In this document: one piece after another, positions 7,985 through 16,562 of the stretch
How the letters are laid out: every line of letters begins with the position of its first letter
Position numbering within the stretch: position 1 is the stretch's first letter
Translations under genes and position numbers: made by a program
NCBI GenBank assembly: GCA_946491665.1
Contig: CAMLYL010000016.1
Coordinates: 1 to 41,349, forward strand
Direction of reading: 5' to 3'
Source: an uncultured Lachnospiraceae bacterium
GTDB lineage: Bacteria; Bacillota; Clostridia; Lachnospirales; Lachnospiraceae
Length of the DNA stretch: 41,349 bases
The notes under the pieces: generated by a model
Seen by the model: the letters and a program-made list of their open reading frames with translations, nothing else
Told to the model about the DNA's origin: nothing
Database searches by the model: none

Positions 7985-9196
7985 CTAACGATCGTTTGCT
8001 GCCGCAACGCCGGGAAGCTCTTTGCCCTCCAGGAACTCAAGAGAAGCGCCGCCGCCTGTGGAAATATGGGTCATCTTATCGCCGAAACCGAGCTGATTTA
8101 CAGCTGCTGCGGAATCGCCGCCGCCGATAATCGTGGTCGCCTCTGTCTCAGCCAGAGCTTCTGCTACCGCAATCGTTCCCTTTGCCAGAACCGGGTTTTC
8201 AAATACGCCCATTGGTCCGTTCCATACAACAGTCTTCGCTGTCTTTACAGCGTCAGCGTACAGAGCCGCCGTCTCAGTACCGATATCCAGTCCCATCATG
8301 TCAGCCGGAATAGCGTCTGCCGCAACAACCTTTACATCGATCGCAGCGTCAATGGGATTCGGGAAGGAAGCCGCAATCACCGCGTCAACAGGAAGAAGAA
8401 GCTGCTTGCCCAGCTGCTCTGCCTTTGCCATCATTTCCCTGCAGTAATCGATCTTGGTATCGTCCACCAGGGATGCGCCTACTTCATAGCCCTTTGCCTT
8501 CAGGAAAGTAAATGCCATGCCGCCGCCGATGATCAGAGTATCACATTTCTCCAGCAGATTGGAAATTACATTCAGCTTGTCCGCCACTTTTGCGCCTCCG
8601 AGGATCGCCACAAAAGGTCTCTCGGGATTCTCAACCGCATTGCCCAGGAAATCAATCTCCTTCTGCATTAAGTAACCGACAACTGCAGTATCCACCAGAC
8701 CGGCCACTCCTACATTAGAGCAGTGCGCGCGATGAGCGGTTCCGAACGCGTCATTGACGAACACATCACAAATAGAAGCAAGATCTCTGGAGAATGCCTC
8801 TCCGTTCTTGGTCTCCTCCGGACGGAAACGGGTATTCTCAAGAAGGATCACATCACCGTCTTTCATCGCCTCTACAGCAGCCTTTGCATTCGGGCCGACT
8901 ACCTCGGGATCAGCGGCAAACTTTACTTCCTGACCAAGCAGCTCAGATAAACGGGCTGCAACCGGAGCCAGTGTCTTTGTCTTTTTATCTTCCTCAGTTT
9001 TTACCTTTCCGAGGTGAGAACAGAGAATTACCTTTCCGCCGTCCGCAATCAGCTTCTTAATCGTCGGAAGCGCTGCAACCAGACGGTTCTCATCTGTGAT
9101 TTTGCCATCCTTTAAGGGCACATTGAAATCACATCTGCAGAGAACTCTCAAACCTTTTACATTAATATCGTCTACGGATTTTTTATTTAATCCCAT
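7985..9196 (-). CDS. pgk: Phosphoglycerate kinase
   Basis: Makes ATP from 1,3-bisphosphoglycerate and ADP. The 403-residue two-domain enzyme begins [10 protein letters not shown] and contains [11 protein letters not shown] (substrate-binding N domain), [40 protein letters not shown] and the nucleotide-binding GGGDSAAAV and [13 protein letters not shown] segments. Complete. The ATG has AAGGAG 8 bases upstream. A strong terminator lies between gap and this gene and I see no convincing promoter after it, so pgk-tpiA-gpmI may depend on read-through from gap or on an unrecognised promoter. Confidence 0.97.
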   Translation of the reverse strand: MGLNKKSVDDINVKGLRVLCRCDFNVPLKDGKITDENRLVAALPTIKKLIADGGKVILCSHLGKVKTEEDKKTKTLAPVAARLSELLGQEVKFAADPEVVGPNAKAAVEAMKDGDVILLENTRFRPEETKNGEAFSRDLASICDVFVNDAFGTAHRAHCSNVGVAGLVDTAVVGYLMQKEIDFLGNAVENPERPFVAILGGAKVADKLNVISNLLEKCDTLIIGGGMAFTFLKAKGYEVGASLVDDTKIDYCREMMAKAEQLGKQLLLPVDAVIAASFPNPIDAAIDVKVVAADAIPADMMGLDIGTETAALYADAVKTAKTVVWNGPMGVFENPVLAKGTIAVAEALAETEATTIIGGGDSAAAVNQLGFGDKMTHISTGGGASLEFLEGKELPGVAAANDR

Positions 9197-9270
9197 ATCA
9201 TTTTCTCCTTATTATTCATACTTTTGGCCGCATGGCCACAGAGACGCCCTTCGGAGGGTTCCCTTAACGG

Positions 9271-9300
9271 AAAAAGGGTCCGGTCCATAAGACCGGACCC
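9271..9300 (-). terminator. Terminator between gap and pgk
   Basis: Minus strand perfect 10-bp stem GGGTCCGGTC/GACCGGACCC (9291-9300 with 9276-9285), 5-nt loop and five T. It starts 18 bases past the gap stop. Inside a glycolytic cluster it would make gap mRNA more abundant than pgk-tpiA-gpmI mRNA. Confidence 0.88.
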
Positions 9301-9318
9301 TGCATTGAGTCTTTCTAT

Positions 9319-10332
9319 TTATGCTAACTCAGCAAAGTACTTAATGGTACGAACCATCTGGCTTGTGTAGCTGTTCTCGTTGTCATACCAGGAAACAACC
9401 TGTACCTGAGTAGTGCCGTTGTCTAACGGTAATACCATGGTCTGGGTAGCGTCAAACAGAGAACCGTAGGTCATGCCAACGATATCGGAAGAAACGATCT
9501 CATCCTCGTTGTAACCATAGGACTCATTTGCTGCCGCTTTCATAGCTGCGTTGATCTCATCAACAGTAACAGCGCCGTCAACAACCGCGTTCAGGATTGT
9601 GGTGGAACCGGTCGGAGTAGGAACACGCTGTGCAGCGCCGATCAGTTTGCCGGAAAGCTCAGGAATTACAAGGCCGATTGCCTTAGCTGCTCCTGTGCTG
9701 TTGGGAACGATATTTACTGCTGCTGCACGGGATCTTCTCAGGTCGCCCTTTCTCTGAGGACCGTCCAGAGTCATCTGATCGCCTGTGTAAGCGTGGATGG
9801 TGCACATAATACCGCTCTTGATCGGAGCCAGGTCGTTTAATGCCTTTGCCATGGGAGCCAGGCAGTTTGTTGTACAGGAAGCCGCAGAAATAATTGTGTC
9901 ATCCTTTGTCAGTGTATCATGGTTTACATTGTAAACAACAGTGGGAAGGTCATTGCCTGCCGGAGCGGAAATAACAACCTTCTTAGCGCCTGCATTGATG
10001 TGAGCCTGTGCTTTCTCTTTGGATGTATAGAATCCGGAGCACTCCAGAACTACATCTACGTCAAGCTCGCCCCAGGGGCAGTTATTTGCATCCGGGAATG
10101 CGTAAATCTTGATTTCTTTTCCATCTACAGTGATAGAATCCTCTCCATAGGATACTGTGTCAGCCTTTGCATATTTACCCTGAGATGAATCATACTTTAA
10201 CAGGTGAGCTAACATTTTCGGGCTTGTCAGATCGTTGATTGCCACTACCTCATAACCCTCTGCGCCGAACATCTGTCTGAAAGCCAGACGACCGATACGG
10301 CCAAAACCATTAATTGCTACTTTTACTGCCAT
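9319..10332 (-). CDS. gap: Glyceraldehyde-3-phosphate dehydrogenase (NAD type)
   Basis: Oxidises and phosphorylates glyceraldehyde 3-phosphate in glycolysis; cytoplasmic tetramer. The 337 residues have the Rossmann start [17 protein letters not shown] (Asn33-Asp34; the acidic residue fits NAD), the catalytic cysteine Cys153 in [16 protein letters not shown] and the C-terminal [13 protein letters not shown]. Complete. The ATG has AGGAGG upstream. It is first in the glycolytic cluster with its own strong promoter. No cggR-like regulator precedes it, unlike Bacillus subtilis; the gene on the other side is a divergent PHP phosphatase. Confidence 0.97.
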   Translation of the reverse strand: MAVKVAINGFGRIGRLAFRQMFGAEGYEVVAINDLTSPKMLAHLLKYDSSQGKYAKADTVSYGEDSITVDGKEIKIYAFPDANNCPWGELDVDVVLECSGFYTSKEKAQAHINAGAKKVVISAPAGNDLPTVVYNVNHDTLTKDDTIISAASCTTNCLAPMAKALNDLAPIKSGIMCTIHAYTGDQMTLDGPQRKGDLRRSRAAAVNIVPNSTGAAKAIGLVIPELSGKLIGAAQRVPTPTGSTTILNAVVDGAVTVDEINAAMKAAANESYGYNEDEIVSSDIVGMTYGSLFDATQTMVLPLDNGTTQVQVVSWYDNENSYTSQMVRTIKYFAELA

Positions 10333-10367
10333 TTTTCATTCCTCCTAATTTTTTAAAGGCTTAACTT

Positions 10368-10386
10368 TTGGATATCTCCTATCCAA
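10368..10386 (-). promoter_or_regulatory. Inverted repeat at the gap transcription start
   Basis: The minus strand reads TTGGATA-GGAGA-TATCCAA, a perfect 7-bp inverted repeat with a 5-nt spacer, beginning a few bases downstream of the predicted gap RNA start. It could be an operator for a repressor of glycolytic genes or a 5'-end stem-loop that protects the mRNA. Confidence 0.55.
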
Positions 10387-10395
10387 TCTTTCCCT

Positions 10396-10424
10396 ATTTT
10401 AACGAATCCATACGAATTTTTCAA
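10396..10424 (-). promoter_or_regulatory. Sigma-A type promoter for gap
   Basis: Minus strand -35 TTGAAA (10419-10424), 17-bp spacer, -10 TAAAAT (10396-10401). The leader to the ATG is about 57 nt. The 10333-10663 intergenic stretch also holds the divergent promoter at 10540-10568 and nothing else that I recognise. Confidence 0.78.
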
Positions 10425-10539
10425 TAGTTTCCAGGCAGAATTTTGAAATTTTGTTAATTTTTTCACTAAGTCCGTTTTCTGCGATCTCTTTTTCATGAAA
10501 TTACCGAAGTTTTGGAGAACATTCACCGCCGTAATCTTT

Positions 10540-10568
10540 TTGACTTTTCACAAATTCTATTTTAAAAT
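10540..10568 (+). promoter_or_regulatory. Sigma-A type promoter for the PHP phosphatase
   Basis: Plus strand -35 TTGACT (10540-10545), 17-bp spacer, -10 TAAAAT (10563-10568). The RNA start would be near 10575, giving an 89-nt leader without obvious structure. Confidence 0.75.
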
Positions 10569-10663
10569 ATTCCCGTGCTCCAGAACTGCCGGACATAAGA
10601 GGCAGGATGCACGAAACATGAGAGTAATATCCTGAAAAAGCACAACAACAGGGAGGTTCATTT

Positions 10664-11464
10664 ATGATTTGGGACACACATATGCACACATCCTTTTCCG
10701 GTGACAGCGACGCTTCCCCGGAATCCATGGCAGAAAACGCCGTCCTGCGGGGGCTGGAAGGCATCTGCATCACCGATCATCTGGATATCGACTATCCGGA
10801 CAACCCGGATCTGTTTCTTCTGGATACGGACGCCTACGAACCGGCGATCCGCCGTCTGCAGGAATCTTTCCATAATAAACTCCCCATCCGTTTCGGCATC
10901 GAACTGGGGCTGCAGCCTCATCTGGCGCAGACGCACCATGACATTCTGGCTGCTCACGACTTTGACTTTGTCATCGGTTCCTCCCATGTGGTACACGGCG
11001 CGGATCCCTATTTTCCCGCTTACTATGAGGGCAGGGACGAGCAGGATGCCTATCTGGAATATTTTCTCTCGATCCCGGAAAACATCCGGGCCTTTGACGA
11101 ATTCGATGTATACGGCCATATCGACTATGTAGTTCGCTACGGCCCCAACAAAAACAGGAATTACACCTACCGGAAATACAGTGATATAATCGATGAAAGT
11201 CTGAAACTGCTGATCTCCCGCGGAAAAGGAATTGAGGTCAATACCGGCGGCTTCCGGTACGGTCTGGGGCATCCCAACCCCACCGAAGATATTCTGAAGC
11301 GCTACCGTGAGCTTGGCGGTGAGATCATAACCGTCGGCGCCGACGCCCATGCGCCGGAAGATATCGCTTTCGATTTTGAAAAGATACCGGATATTTTAAA
11401 AACATGCGGCTTCCGGTACTATACCATTTTCCGGAACCGCAGACCGGAGTTTATAAAACTGTAA
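10664..11464 (+). CDS. PHP-family phosphatase, probable histidinol-phosphatase (HisJ type)
   Basis: Likely removes phosphate from histidinol phosphate in histidine synthesis; cytoplasmic metal-dependent PHP barrel. The 266 residues carry the ordered metal-binding motifs of the family: DTHMHT (residues 4-9), ITDHLDI, the GSSHVVHG loop, VYGHIDYV and GADAHAPED near the C-terminus. Length fits HisJ/HisK proteins. No other histidine gene is nearby; PHP phosphatases are often found apart from the his operon in Firmicutes, and another small phosphoester substrate is possible. The ATG has AGGGAGG upstream. It is a single-gene unit between its own promoter and a two-way terminator. Confidence 0.8.
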   Translation: MIWDTHMHTSFSGDSDASPESMAENAVLRGLEGICITDHLDIDYPDNPDLFLLDTDAYEPAIRRLQESFHNKLPIRFGIELGLQPHLAQTHHDILAAHDFDFVIGSSHVVHGADPYFPAYYEGRDEQDAYLEYFLSIPENIRAFDEFDVYGHIDYVVRYGPNKNRNYTYRKYSDIIDESLKLLISRGKGIEVNTGGFRYGLGHPNPTEDILKRYRELGGEIITVGADAHAPEDIAFDFEKIPDILKTCGFRYYTIFRNRRPEFIKL

Positions 11465-11468
11465 AAAT

Positions 11469-11520
11469 CAGGCGGGCGTGCTGCCCGGAGATAAAAATCT
11501 CCGCGCGGCACGCCCGCCTG
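11469..11520. terminator. Bidirectional terminator between the PHP gene and the beta-galactosidase gene
   Basis: A 13-bp GC-rich outer stem (11469-11481 with 11508-11520) encloses a second 7-bp stem CGGAGAT/ATCTCCG (11486-11492 with 11497-11503). The plus strand continues TTATTTT and the minus strand ATTTTTA, so it can end both convergent transcripts. The remaining bases to 11595 show nothing further. Confidence 0.85.
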
Positions 11521-11595
11521 TTATTTTGACAGCAGAACTCCGGACAGGGAGCTGATCCGCCCCTGCCCGGGTTCCGCAGAAAACGATCCTGAACT

Positions 11596-14500
11596 TTACA
11601 GTTCTTCCGGCTTAATATGGAAGCTGTAGCTGTAATGCGTATCGTTCAGACGATACTTCTCAGCCAGCTGAGGTCCGCAGCTTCCGGAACCGATACCGCT
11701 CTGGCGGTAATCGATGCAGAAAATTGTGTGTCCGGATTTCTCCAGTTCATAATTATGCATCTTTTCTGTCAGCTCTTCTGCTGTATACTCTGACAGATTG
11801 AAGCTGAAGGTTGTCTCATTGTAAACGCAGAGTCTGTGAGTTTTATCCGCCACCGTCACGTACTCGCAATTATAATGGCTGCCGTTCTCCTGAGGACGGA
11901 TATAATCCTCATGCATCTCTGACACATGCGCGTCAAAATGTCCGATCCAGCTTGCCTGGTGCTTGTCGATATAGCTCTCGTAAGGACCATAACCGCAGTA
12001 CTGCACTTTGTTCATATCGGCCGGCAGACTCATGCGCAGACCCAGTCTGGGAAGGTATGCCTCGCGGACGCCGAACTGATCCTCTATGCCATGCTGATCC
12101 AGTTTTTTCTCCGGCTGGTTGAAATACAGGCCGTAAGTGCCTCTCATCACCGCGTCGCGTTCTGCCTCAAAGTGGACATGAATCGTTCCGTCAGGTTTGA
12201 TTGTCCAGGTAATTACAAAATCCAGATATTTCTGCCGGTAAACAGGAGCCATGCCGGAAACTGTCACAATCTGGAGGCTTCCGTCTGCCAGGGAAGTAAT
12301 CTCATTGCTGTAGGTCCGCGTCTGCATGCAGTCATAGCCCGCCTCATACCATAAGTTTTTCACTACCCGGTCATTATCTGTAGGCGCCCGCCAGATGTTC
12401 AGCTCCATAGGCGCGTCCAGGAAGCTGTGATTCCGGTATACCATTTTTTCCATCATACCGGTCAGCTTGTTGAATTTATAGGCGAAATCCTCTCCGCAGA
12501 TATATACCCAGCGGTCGTCCTGGCTGTAAGCCACCGCCTTTTTATCTGTATTCTCGGAAGCAATCAGCTCCTTTAACTGTCTGGACGGCATATCCCCGAA
12601 GAAAATCTGATCAAATCCCAGTTCAAATCCTTCCTCACGGAAGCGGTCCGCCTTCAGCTTGTGAGAGCAGATCATAACATAAGACTTTCCGTCATAATCC
12701 GGCGCCGGAATCGGAAGCGTCACTTCCTTCTTTGTTCTGGGAGCCACATCCAGAATCTCCGGATCCCTGATCTCACCGCAGGATACCTTTTTCTCATCAC
12801 AGTAAACTTCCCAGGTCAGATACAGCATATCTTTCAGATTCAGGAAGTCCAGATTGTTCTGCAGGATATATTTCCCGGAAGCAGCGTCCGCTGCCTTTAC
12901 GCGAACCGGACGGTGAACATTCTTATACTCCCTGAGTCCCACAGAAGGCGTACGGTCCGGATAAACCATACCGTCCATACAGAAATTGCCGTCATGCGGA
13001 AACTCACCGGAATCGCCGCCGTAATAGAACTTCTTCCGGCCGTCGTTTGTGGTTCCCATATACACTCCGTGATCGCACCACTCCCAGATAAATCCGCCTA
13101 CGAAAGTATCATACATCTCCTCCAGCTCGTAGTAATCCTCGATATCTCCGGGGCCGTTGCCCATGGCATGAATAAACTCACACTGAATGAACGGCTTATC
13201 CGGATTATTCTGCAGATATGCATGCATCTCCGGGATGGAAGCGTACATACGGCTTCTCAGGTCAATATTGGAATAATCGTTCTTTCCGCCGATGGGATTC
13301 CTCGGCCGGTGAAGCGATCCCTCATAATGCGTCAGACGGGTCGCGTCATATTCTTTTGTCCACGCCAGAGCATTCTCGAACGTACAGCCATAGCCGGACT
13401 CATTTCCCATGGACCATACCAGGACACAGGGACGGTTCTTGTCCCGCACCACGCACTTCTGCACACGATCCAGAATAGCCTCTTTCCATTCCGGATTGTC
13501 ACAGATAAACGGAGGGAAGGGATGCTCGCCCTCTTCACGCCAGATATTCAGATTGTACAGATCCACAACGCCGTGAATCTCAAGATCTGTCTCGTCGATC
13601 ACATAAAATCCGTATTCGTCGCACAGTTCATAGAACTCCGGCATATTGGGATAGTGGCTGGTCCGGATCGCATTGATATTATACTGTTTCATCATAGCCA
13701 TATCTCTCTGGATATGCTCCAGAGGAACTGCAGATCCCACAAAAGGATCGCTGTCATGACGGTTGGTTCCCCGGAAACGAAGCTTCTTTCCGTTCAGATA
13801 TACAACCGCGTCGCGCACCTCGATCTCACGCATACCGATACGGTCACGGATTACCTCTCCGTCTGTGGAAAGAATCAGCGTGTACAGATACGGAGCCTCC
13901 GCCGTCCATGCAGTTATATCAGATACGGAAAAACTGATCTCGGAACCGGATGATGTTCCCTCAGCCACAGTACACCCGCAGGGCGTCGTCAGCCGGTAGG
14001 AAACAGGCAGCTCATCACCTGCAAAGCTGAGACTGATCTTTACATCCGCGTCCTTATATCCGTTTTTCATGGTTGTTGTTGTAAAATAATCGCGGATATA
14101 ATTTTCCGGTCTCGCCAGAATATAGACGTCACGGAAAATACCGGAATTACGGAACTTATCCTGATCTTCAAGATAGCTGCCGTCGCACCACTGAAGCGCC
14201 AGAACCGCCAGCCTGTTGTCTCCGTCTCTCAGCTGATCTGTAATATCAAACTCTCCGGTGGAATGAGACACCTGATGGTAGCCGATAAATGCGCCGTTCA
14301 GCCATACATAATAGCAGGAATCCACACCCTCAAAATTCAGGTGATAGGACGCGGTGCCCTCAGGTCTGCTGTAATGAAATGTTTTTACATATGCACCGCA
14401 GGGATTCTCATGGGGTACGTAGGGCGGATCAAAGGGGAACGGATAGCGCGTATTTGTATACTGGTGCAGTCCGTATCCGTGATCCTGCCAGTTGGACGGC

Positions 14501-14742
14501 ACCGGAATGGTGTCAAACCCGCAGTCAGAAAAATCCTCCTGATAAAATGCCTCCTGACAGTCATAAACACTGTCAAAATAACGGAACTTCCAGTCTCCGT
14601 TCAGCAGATAAAAACGATCGGTCTCCCGTCTGTTCTTCCAGGTCAGCTCCTGTGAGGGAGAAACCGGAATGTAGTAAGACCGGAACGGTTCGGAATTCAC
14701 ATTCAGCGTGTGAATATCCTCATAATACTTCGGAATAATCAT
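11596..14742 (-). CDS. lacZ: Beta-galactosidase, glycoside hydrolase family 2, large LacZ type
   Basis: Cleaves terminal beta-galactose from lactose or host and plant glycans. It has 1048 residues and no signal peptide, so it acts in the cytoplasm. Order: sugar-binding jelly roll (about 40-215), immunoglobulin-like domain (220-312), TIM barrel (313-610) starting LNGKKLRFRGTNRHD, second Ig-like domain, and the C-terminal Bgal_small_N domain (about 770-1040) starting near YNKLTG-like sequence YKFNKLTGMMEKM. Acid/base Glu448 lies in WSMGNESGYG and nucleophile Glu522 in FIQCEFIHAMGNG. Complete. Strong AGGAGGG ribosome site. No sugar transporter is adjacent, so its substrate is supplied from elsewhere. 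Confidence 0.94.
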   Translation of the reverse strand: MIIPKYYEDIHTLNVNSEPFRSYYIPVSPSQELTWKNRRETDRFYLLNGDWKFRYFDSVYDCQEAFYQEDFSDCGFDTIPVPSNWQDHGYGLHQYTNTRYPFPFDPPYVPHENPCGAYVKTFHYSRPEGTASYHLNFEGVDSCYYVWLNGAFIGYHQVSHSTGEFDITDQLRDGDNRLAVLALQWCDGSYLEDQDKFRNSGIFRDVYILARPENYIRDYFTTTTMKNGYKDADVKISLSFAGDELPVSYRLTTPCGCTVAEGTSSGSEISFSVSDITAWTAEAPYLYTLILSTDGEVIRDRIGMREIEVRDAVVYLNGKKLRFRGTNRHDSDPFVGSAVPLEHIQRDMAMMKQYNINAIRTSHYPNMPEFYELCDEYGFYVIDETDLEIHGVVDLYNLNIWREEGEHPFPPFICDNPEWKEAILDRVQKCVVRDKNRPCVLVWSMGNESGYGCTFENALAWTKEYDATRLTHYEGSLHRPRNPIGGKNDYSNIDLRSRMYASIPEMHAYLQNNPDKPFIQCEFIHAMGNGPGDIEDYYELEEMYDTFVGGFIWEWCDHGVYMGTTNDGRKKFYYGGDSGEFPHDGNFCMDGMVYPDRTPSVGLREYKNVHRPVRVKAADAASGKYILQNNLDFLNLKDMLYLTWEVYCDEKKVSCGEIRDPEILDVAPRTKKEVTLPIPAPDYDGKSYVMICSHKLKADRFREEGFELGFDQIFFGDMPSRQLKELIASENTDKKAVAYSQDDRWVYICGEDFAYKFNKLTGMMEKMVYRNHSFLDAPMELNIWRAPTDNDRVVKNLWYEAGYDCMQTRTYSNEITSLADGSLQIVTVSGMAPVYRQKYLDFVITWTIKPDGTIHVHFEAERDAVMRGTYGLYFNQPEKKLDQHGIEDQFGVREAYLPRLGLRMSLPADMNKVQYCGYGPYESYIDKHQASWIGHFDAHVSEMHEDYIRPQENGSHYNCEYVTVADKTHRLCVYNETTFSFNLSEYTAEELTEKMHNYELEKSGHTIFCIDYRQSGIGSGSCGPQLAEKYRLNDTHYSYSFHIKPEEL

Positions 14743-14888
14743 AAAGAACCCTCCTCTTCATTCATTTATAAATTCTGAGCAGACTGTAAAACTGCCCGCT
14801 CTCAGCTTCACTCTGTTCCTATGATAATCCCTCCGAAAAATGAATACAAGAAGCGGAAAAAAGAAAGATTTCAAACGCAAGAGAAATG

Positions 14889-14945
14889 ATCGAAAATGCA
14901 TTTTTTAGTTCGATAACAAAACAGAAACGACTAAACAAACGTTTC
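14889..14945 (-). promoter_or_regulatory. Candidate operator region upstream of the beta-galactosidase
   Basis: Two inverted repeats lie 150-200 bases upstream of the ATG. One is ATCGAA (14889-14894) and TTCGAT (14909-14914) enclosing the palindrome AAAATGCATTTT (14893-14904). The other is GAAACG (14924-14929) and CGTTTC (14940-14945), with a 10-base spacer. I could not pick a convincing -35/-10 pair. The remaining leader has a CTGAG/CTCAG stem (14775-14805). LacI-family or catabolite-control binding is possible but the match to a cre site is poor. Confidence 0.4.
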
Positions 14946-14968
14946 CTTATGGAAAAATAGATTCAGAA

Positions 14969-15002
14969 AATCTCCCCGAAAGCTTCTGCTTCCGGGGAGA
15001 TT
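14969..15002 (-). terminator. Rho-independent terminator after pyrI
   Basis: Minus strand 15-bp stem (14988-15002 with 14969-14983, one G-U pair) and a 4-nt loop, followed by a weak T-containing tail. It starts about 20 bases past the pyrI stop and closes the pyrB-pyrI unit. Confidence 0.75.
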
Positions 15003-15022
15003 CTGCTGTTCCGTCACTACTT

Positions 15023-15451
15023 TCAGTGTCTCTTATATTTTGTCTCGCAATATTTGCAGCGGTACACTTCTTTCTCCGGATCTGTCAGATAAAAGATCTG
15101 ATCCAGCTCCTGCTCAATGGAAGTAATACAGCGGGGATTTTTGCAGCGGATCACATTTTTGATCTGTTTGGGAAGCTGCAGAACCTTCTTTTCCACAATC
15201 TGCTCATCCTTTATAATATTCACAGTAATATTATGATCCACAAAACCGATAATATCCAGGTCAATGGTTCCCACTTCACATTCAATTTTCAGGATATCCT
15301 TTTTCCCCATCTTGTTGCTGCGGGCATTCATAATCATGGCAACGCGGCAGTCCTGCTGGTCCAGCTTCAGATAATGATAAATCCGAAGGCTCATTCCCGC
15401 CTTAATATGATCCAGTACATAACCTTCCTTGATCGCACCTACGTTTAACAT
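15023..15451 (-). CDS. pyrI: Aspartate carbamoyltransferase regulatory chain
   Basis: Regulatory subunit that binds nucleotides and joins PyrB trimers into the allosteric holoenzyme of pyrimidine synthesis. The 142 residues have an N-terminal allosteric domain (about 1-95, with GYVLDHI and the nucleotide-site region) and a C-terminal zinc domain with Cys103, Cys108, Cys132 and Cys135 (CKNPRC and CKYC), the ligands that contact PyrB. Complete and slightly shorter than the Escherichia coli chain. Its ATG overlaps the pyrB stop by one base (TAATG), so translation is coupled. Confidence 0.95.
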   Translation of the reverse strand: MLNVGAIKEGYVLDHIKAGMSLRIYHYLKLDQQDCRVAMIMNARSNKMGKKDILKIECEVGTIDLDIIGFVDHNITVNIIKDEQIVEKKVLQLPKQIKNVIRCKNPRCITSIEQELDQIFYLTDPEKEVYRCKYCETKYKRH

Positions 15452-16368
15452 TATACTTCCACCTCCAGCAATGTAAGAATCAGAGCCATCCGTACATAAA
15501 CTCCGTACTGAGCCTGCTTAAAGTATATCGCCCGCGGATCGTCGTCCACCTCCACGGAAATCTCGTTAACACGGGGCAGCGGATGAAGCACCAGCATATC
15601 CTTCGGAGCAAGTTCCATCTTTTCCTTATTCAGAATATAGAAATCCTTCATCCGGATATAATCCTCCTCGTTAAAGAAACGCTCTCTCTGAACACGGGTC
15701 ATATAAAGAATGTCAAGCTCCGGCAGGGCATCCTCCAGTTTCACCATTTCCTTAAAAGGAATATTATTTCTCACCAGCACCTCATCATGAAGGTTGCTGG
15801 GAATCCGCAGCTCTTCCGGAGAAATCAGCACAAAACGGATCCCCGGATAACGGATCAGCGCATGAATCAGTGAGTGGACAGTACGTCCGAACTTCAGATC
15901 CCCGCAAAGCCCGATGGTCAGATGATCCAGTCTGCCCTTCAGACTGTAAATTGTAAGCAGATCCGTCAGCGTCTGAGTCGGATGCTGATGACCGCCGTCT
16001 CCGGCATTAATTACCGGGATCCGCGACTTCTGGGATGCCACCAGGGGCGCCCCCTCCTTGGGATGACGCATGGCACAGATATCCGCATAGCAGGAAATCA
16101 CGCGAATCGTATCGGAAACGCTCTCTCCCTTGGACGCGGACGAACTTGCCGCATCGGAAAATCCCAGAACCTTTCCTCCCAGATTCAGCATCGCCGCCTC
16201 AAAGCTCAGTCTCGTTCTCGTACTGGGCTCATAAAAGCAGGTAGCCAGCTTCTTGCCCTCGCAGGCATGAGCATACTTTTCCGGATTCTTCTCAATATCG
16301 TTGGCCAGCTTCAGCAGCTTCTCCAGCTCCTTTACCGAAAAATCCAGTGGACTCATCAAATGTCTCAT
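15451..16368 (-). CDS. pyrB: Aspartate carbamoyltransferase catalytic chain
   Basis: Condenses carbamoyl phosphate with aspartate, the second step of pyrimidine synthesis. The 305 residues contain the carbamoyl-phosphate loop [10 protein letters not shown] (Ser49-Thr-Arg-Thr-Arg53), SSSASKGES (active-site Lys loop), [22 protein letters not shown] and the aspartate-domain [10 protein letters not shown]. Complete. Ribosome site AGGAGGG precedes the ATG. It is first in the pyrB-pyrI unit behind a 134-nt structured leader. No pyrR gene or PyrR-binding loop was seen, so control may rest on PyrI feedback plus the leader. Confidence 0.96.
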   Translation of the reverse strand: MRHLMSPLDFSVKELEKLLKLANDIEKNPEKYAHACEGKKLATCFYEPSTRTRLSFEAAMLNLGGKVLGFSDAASSSASKGESVSDTIRVISCYADICAMRHPKEGAPLVASQKSRIPVINAGDGGHQHPTQTLTDLLTIYSLKGRLDHLTIGLCGDLKFGRTVHSLIHALIRYPGIRFVLISPEELRIPSNLHDEVLVRNNIPFKEMVKLEDALPELDILYMTRVQRERFFNEEDYIRMKDFYILNKEKMELAPKDMLVLHPLPRVNEISVEVDDDPRAIYFKQAQYGVYVRMALILTLLEVEV

Positions 16369-16401
16369 GAAATCCCTCCTCTGTCTATCACTTATAGGTC
16401 G

Positions 16402-16489
16402 CCTTTCTGTCTCAGAAAAGCTTTATCTCTCAGAAAATCCCGAAGCCATGTACCTTTCCTCCGCATCAAAAGGGCATAACTTCGGGATT
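16402..16489 (-). promoter_or_regulatory. Structured pyrB leader, candidate attenuator
   Basis: On the minus strand the leader forms a perfect 10-bp stem AATCCCGAAG/CTTCGGGATT (16480-16489 with 16436-16445) with a 34-nt loop, followed by TTTCTG, then a second 8-bp stem CTTTTCTG/CAGAAAGG (16413-16420 with 16402-16409, one G-U pair). The first stem has a GGAGG ribosome site in its loop and a mini-ORF running through its downstream arm. No match to a riboswitch or PyrR site that I know. Confidence 0.5.
16423..16449 (-). CDS. Possible 8-residue leader peptide upstream of pyrB
   Basis: ATG at 16449 encodes MASGFSER and stops at 16423. A GGAGG sequence (16458-16462) sits 8 bases upstream, ideal spacing. 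The ORF crosses the 3' arm of the first leader hairpin, so a translating ribosome would open it, and it ends just before the second hairpin. Leader peptides control pyrBI in enterobacteria, but this one is not similar in sequence. Such a short ORF can arise by chance. Confidence 0.35.
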   Translation of the reverse strand: MASGFSER

Positions 16490-16508
16490 CCTGATATCAT
16501 CTTACCCT

Positions 16509-16537
16509 ATCATATCTTAGAGAAGGGCAAAATTCAA
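16509..16537 (-). promoter_or_regulatory. Sigma-A type promoter for pyrB-pyrI
   Basis: Minus strand -35 TTGAAT (16532-16537), 17-bp spacer, -10 TATGAT (16509-16514). RNA would start near 16502. It lies only 25 bases after the stop of the large surface protein gene, with no terminator between, so read-through from that gene is possible. Confidence 0.75.
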
Positions 16538-16562
16538 TAGAAAGTTCCTCTTTGTATTCAAA

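Noticed and set aside
12661-13953. 430-residue plus-strand open frame opposite the beta-galactosidase
   Set aside because: It is antisense to a gene with intact GH2 catalytic motifs and has no recognisable domain or ribosome site.
14921-14950. Catabolite-control (cre) site upstream of the beta-galactosidase
   Set aside because: The GAAACGTTTG core matches only the centre; about five positions differ from the consensus.
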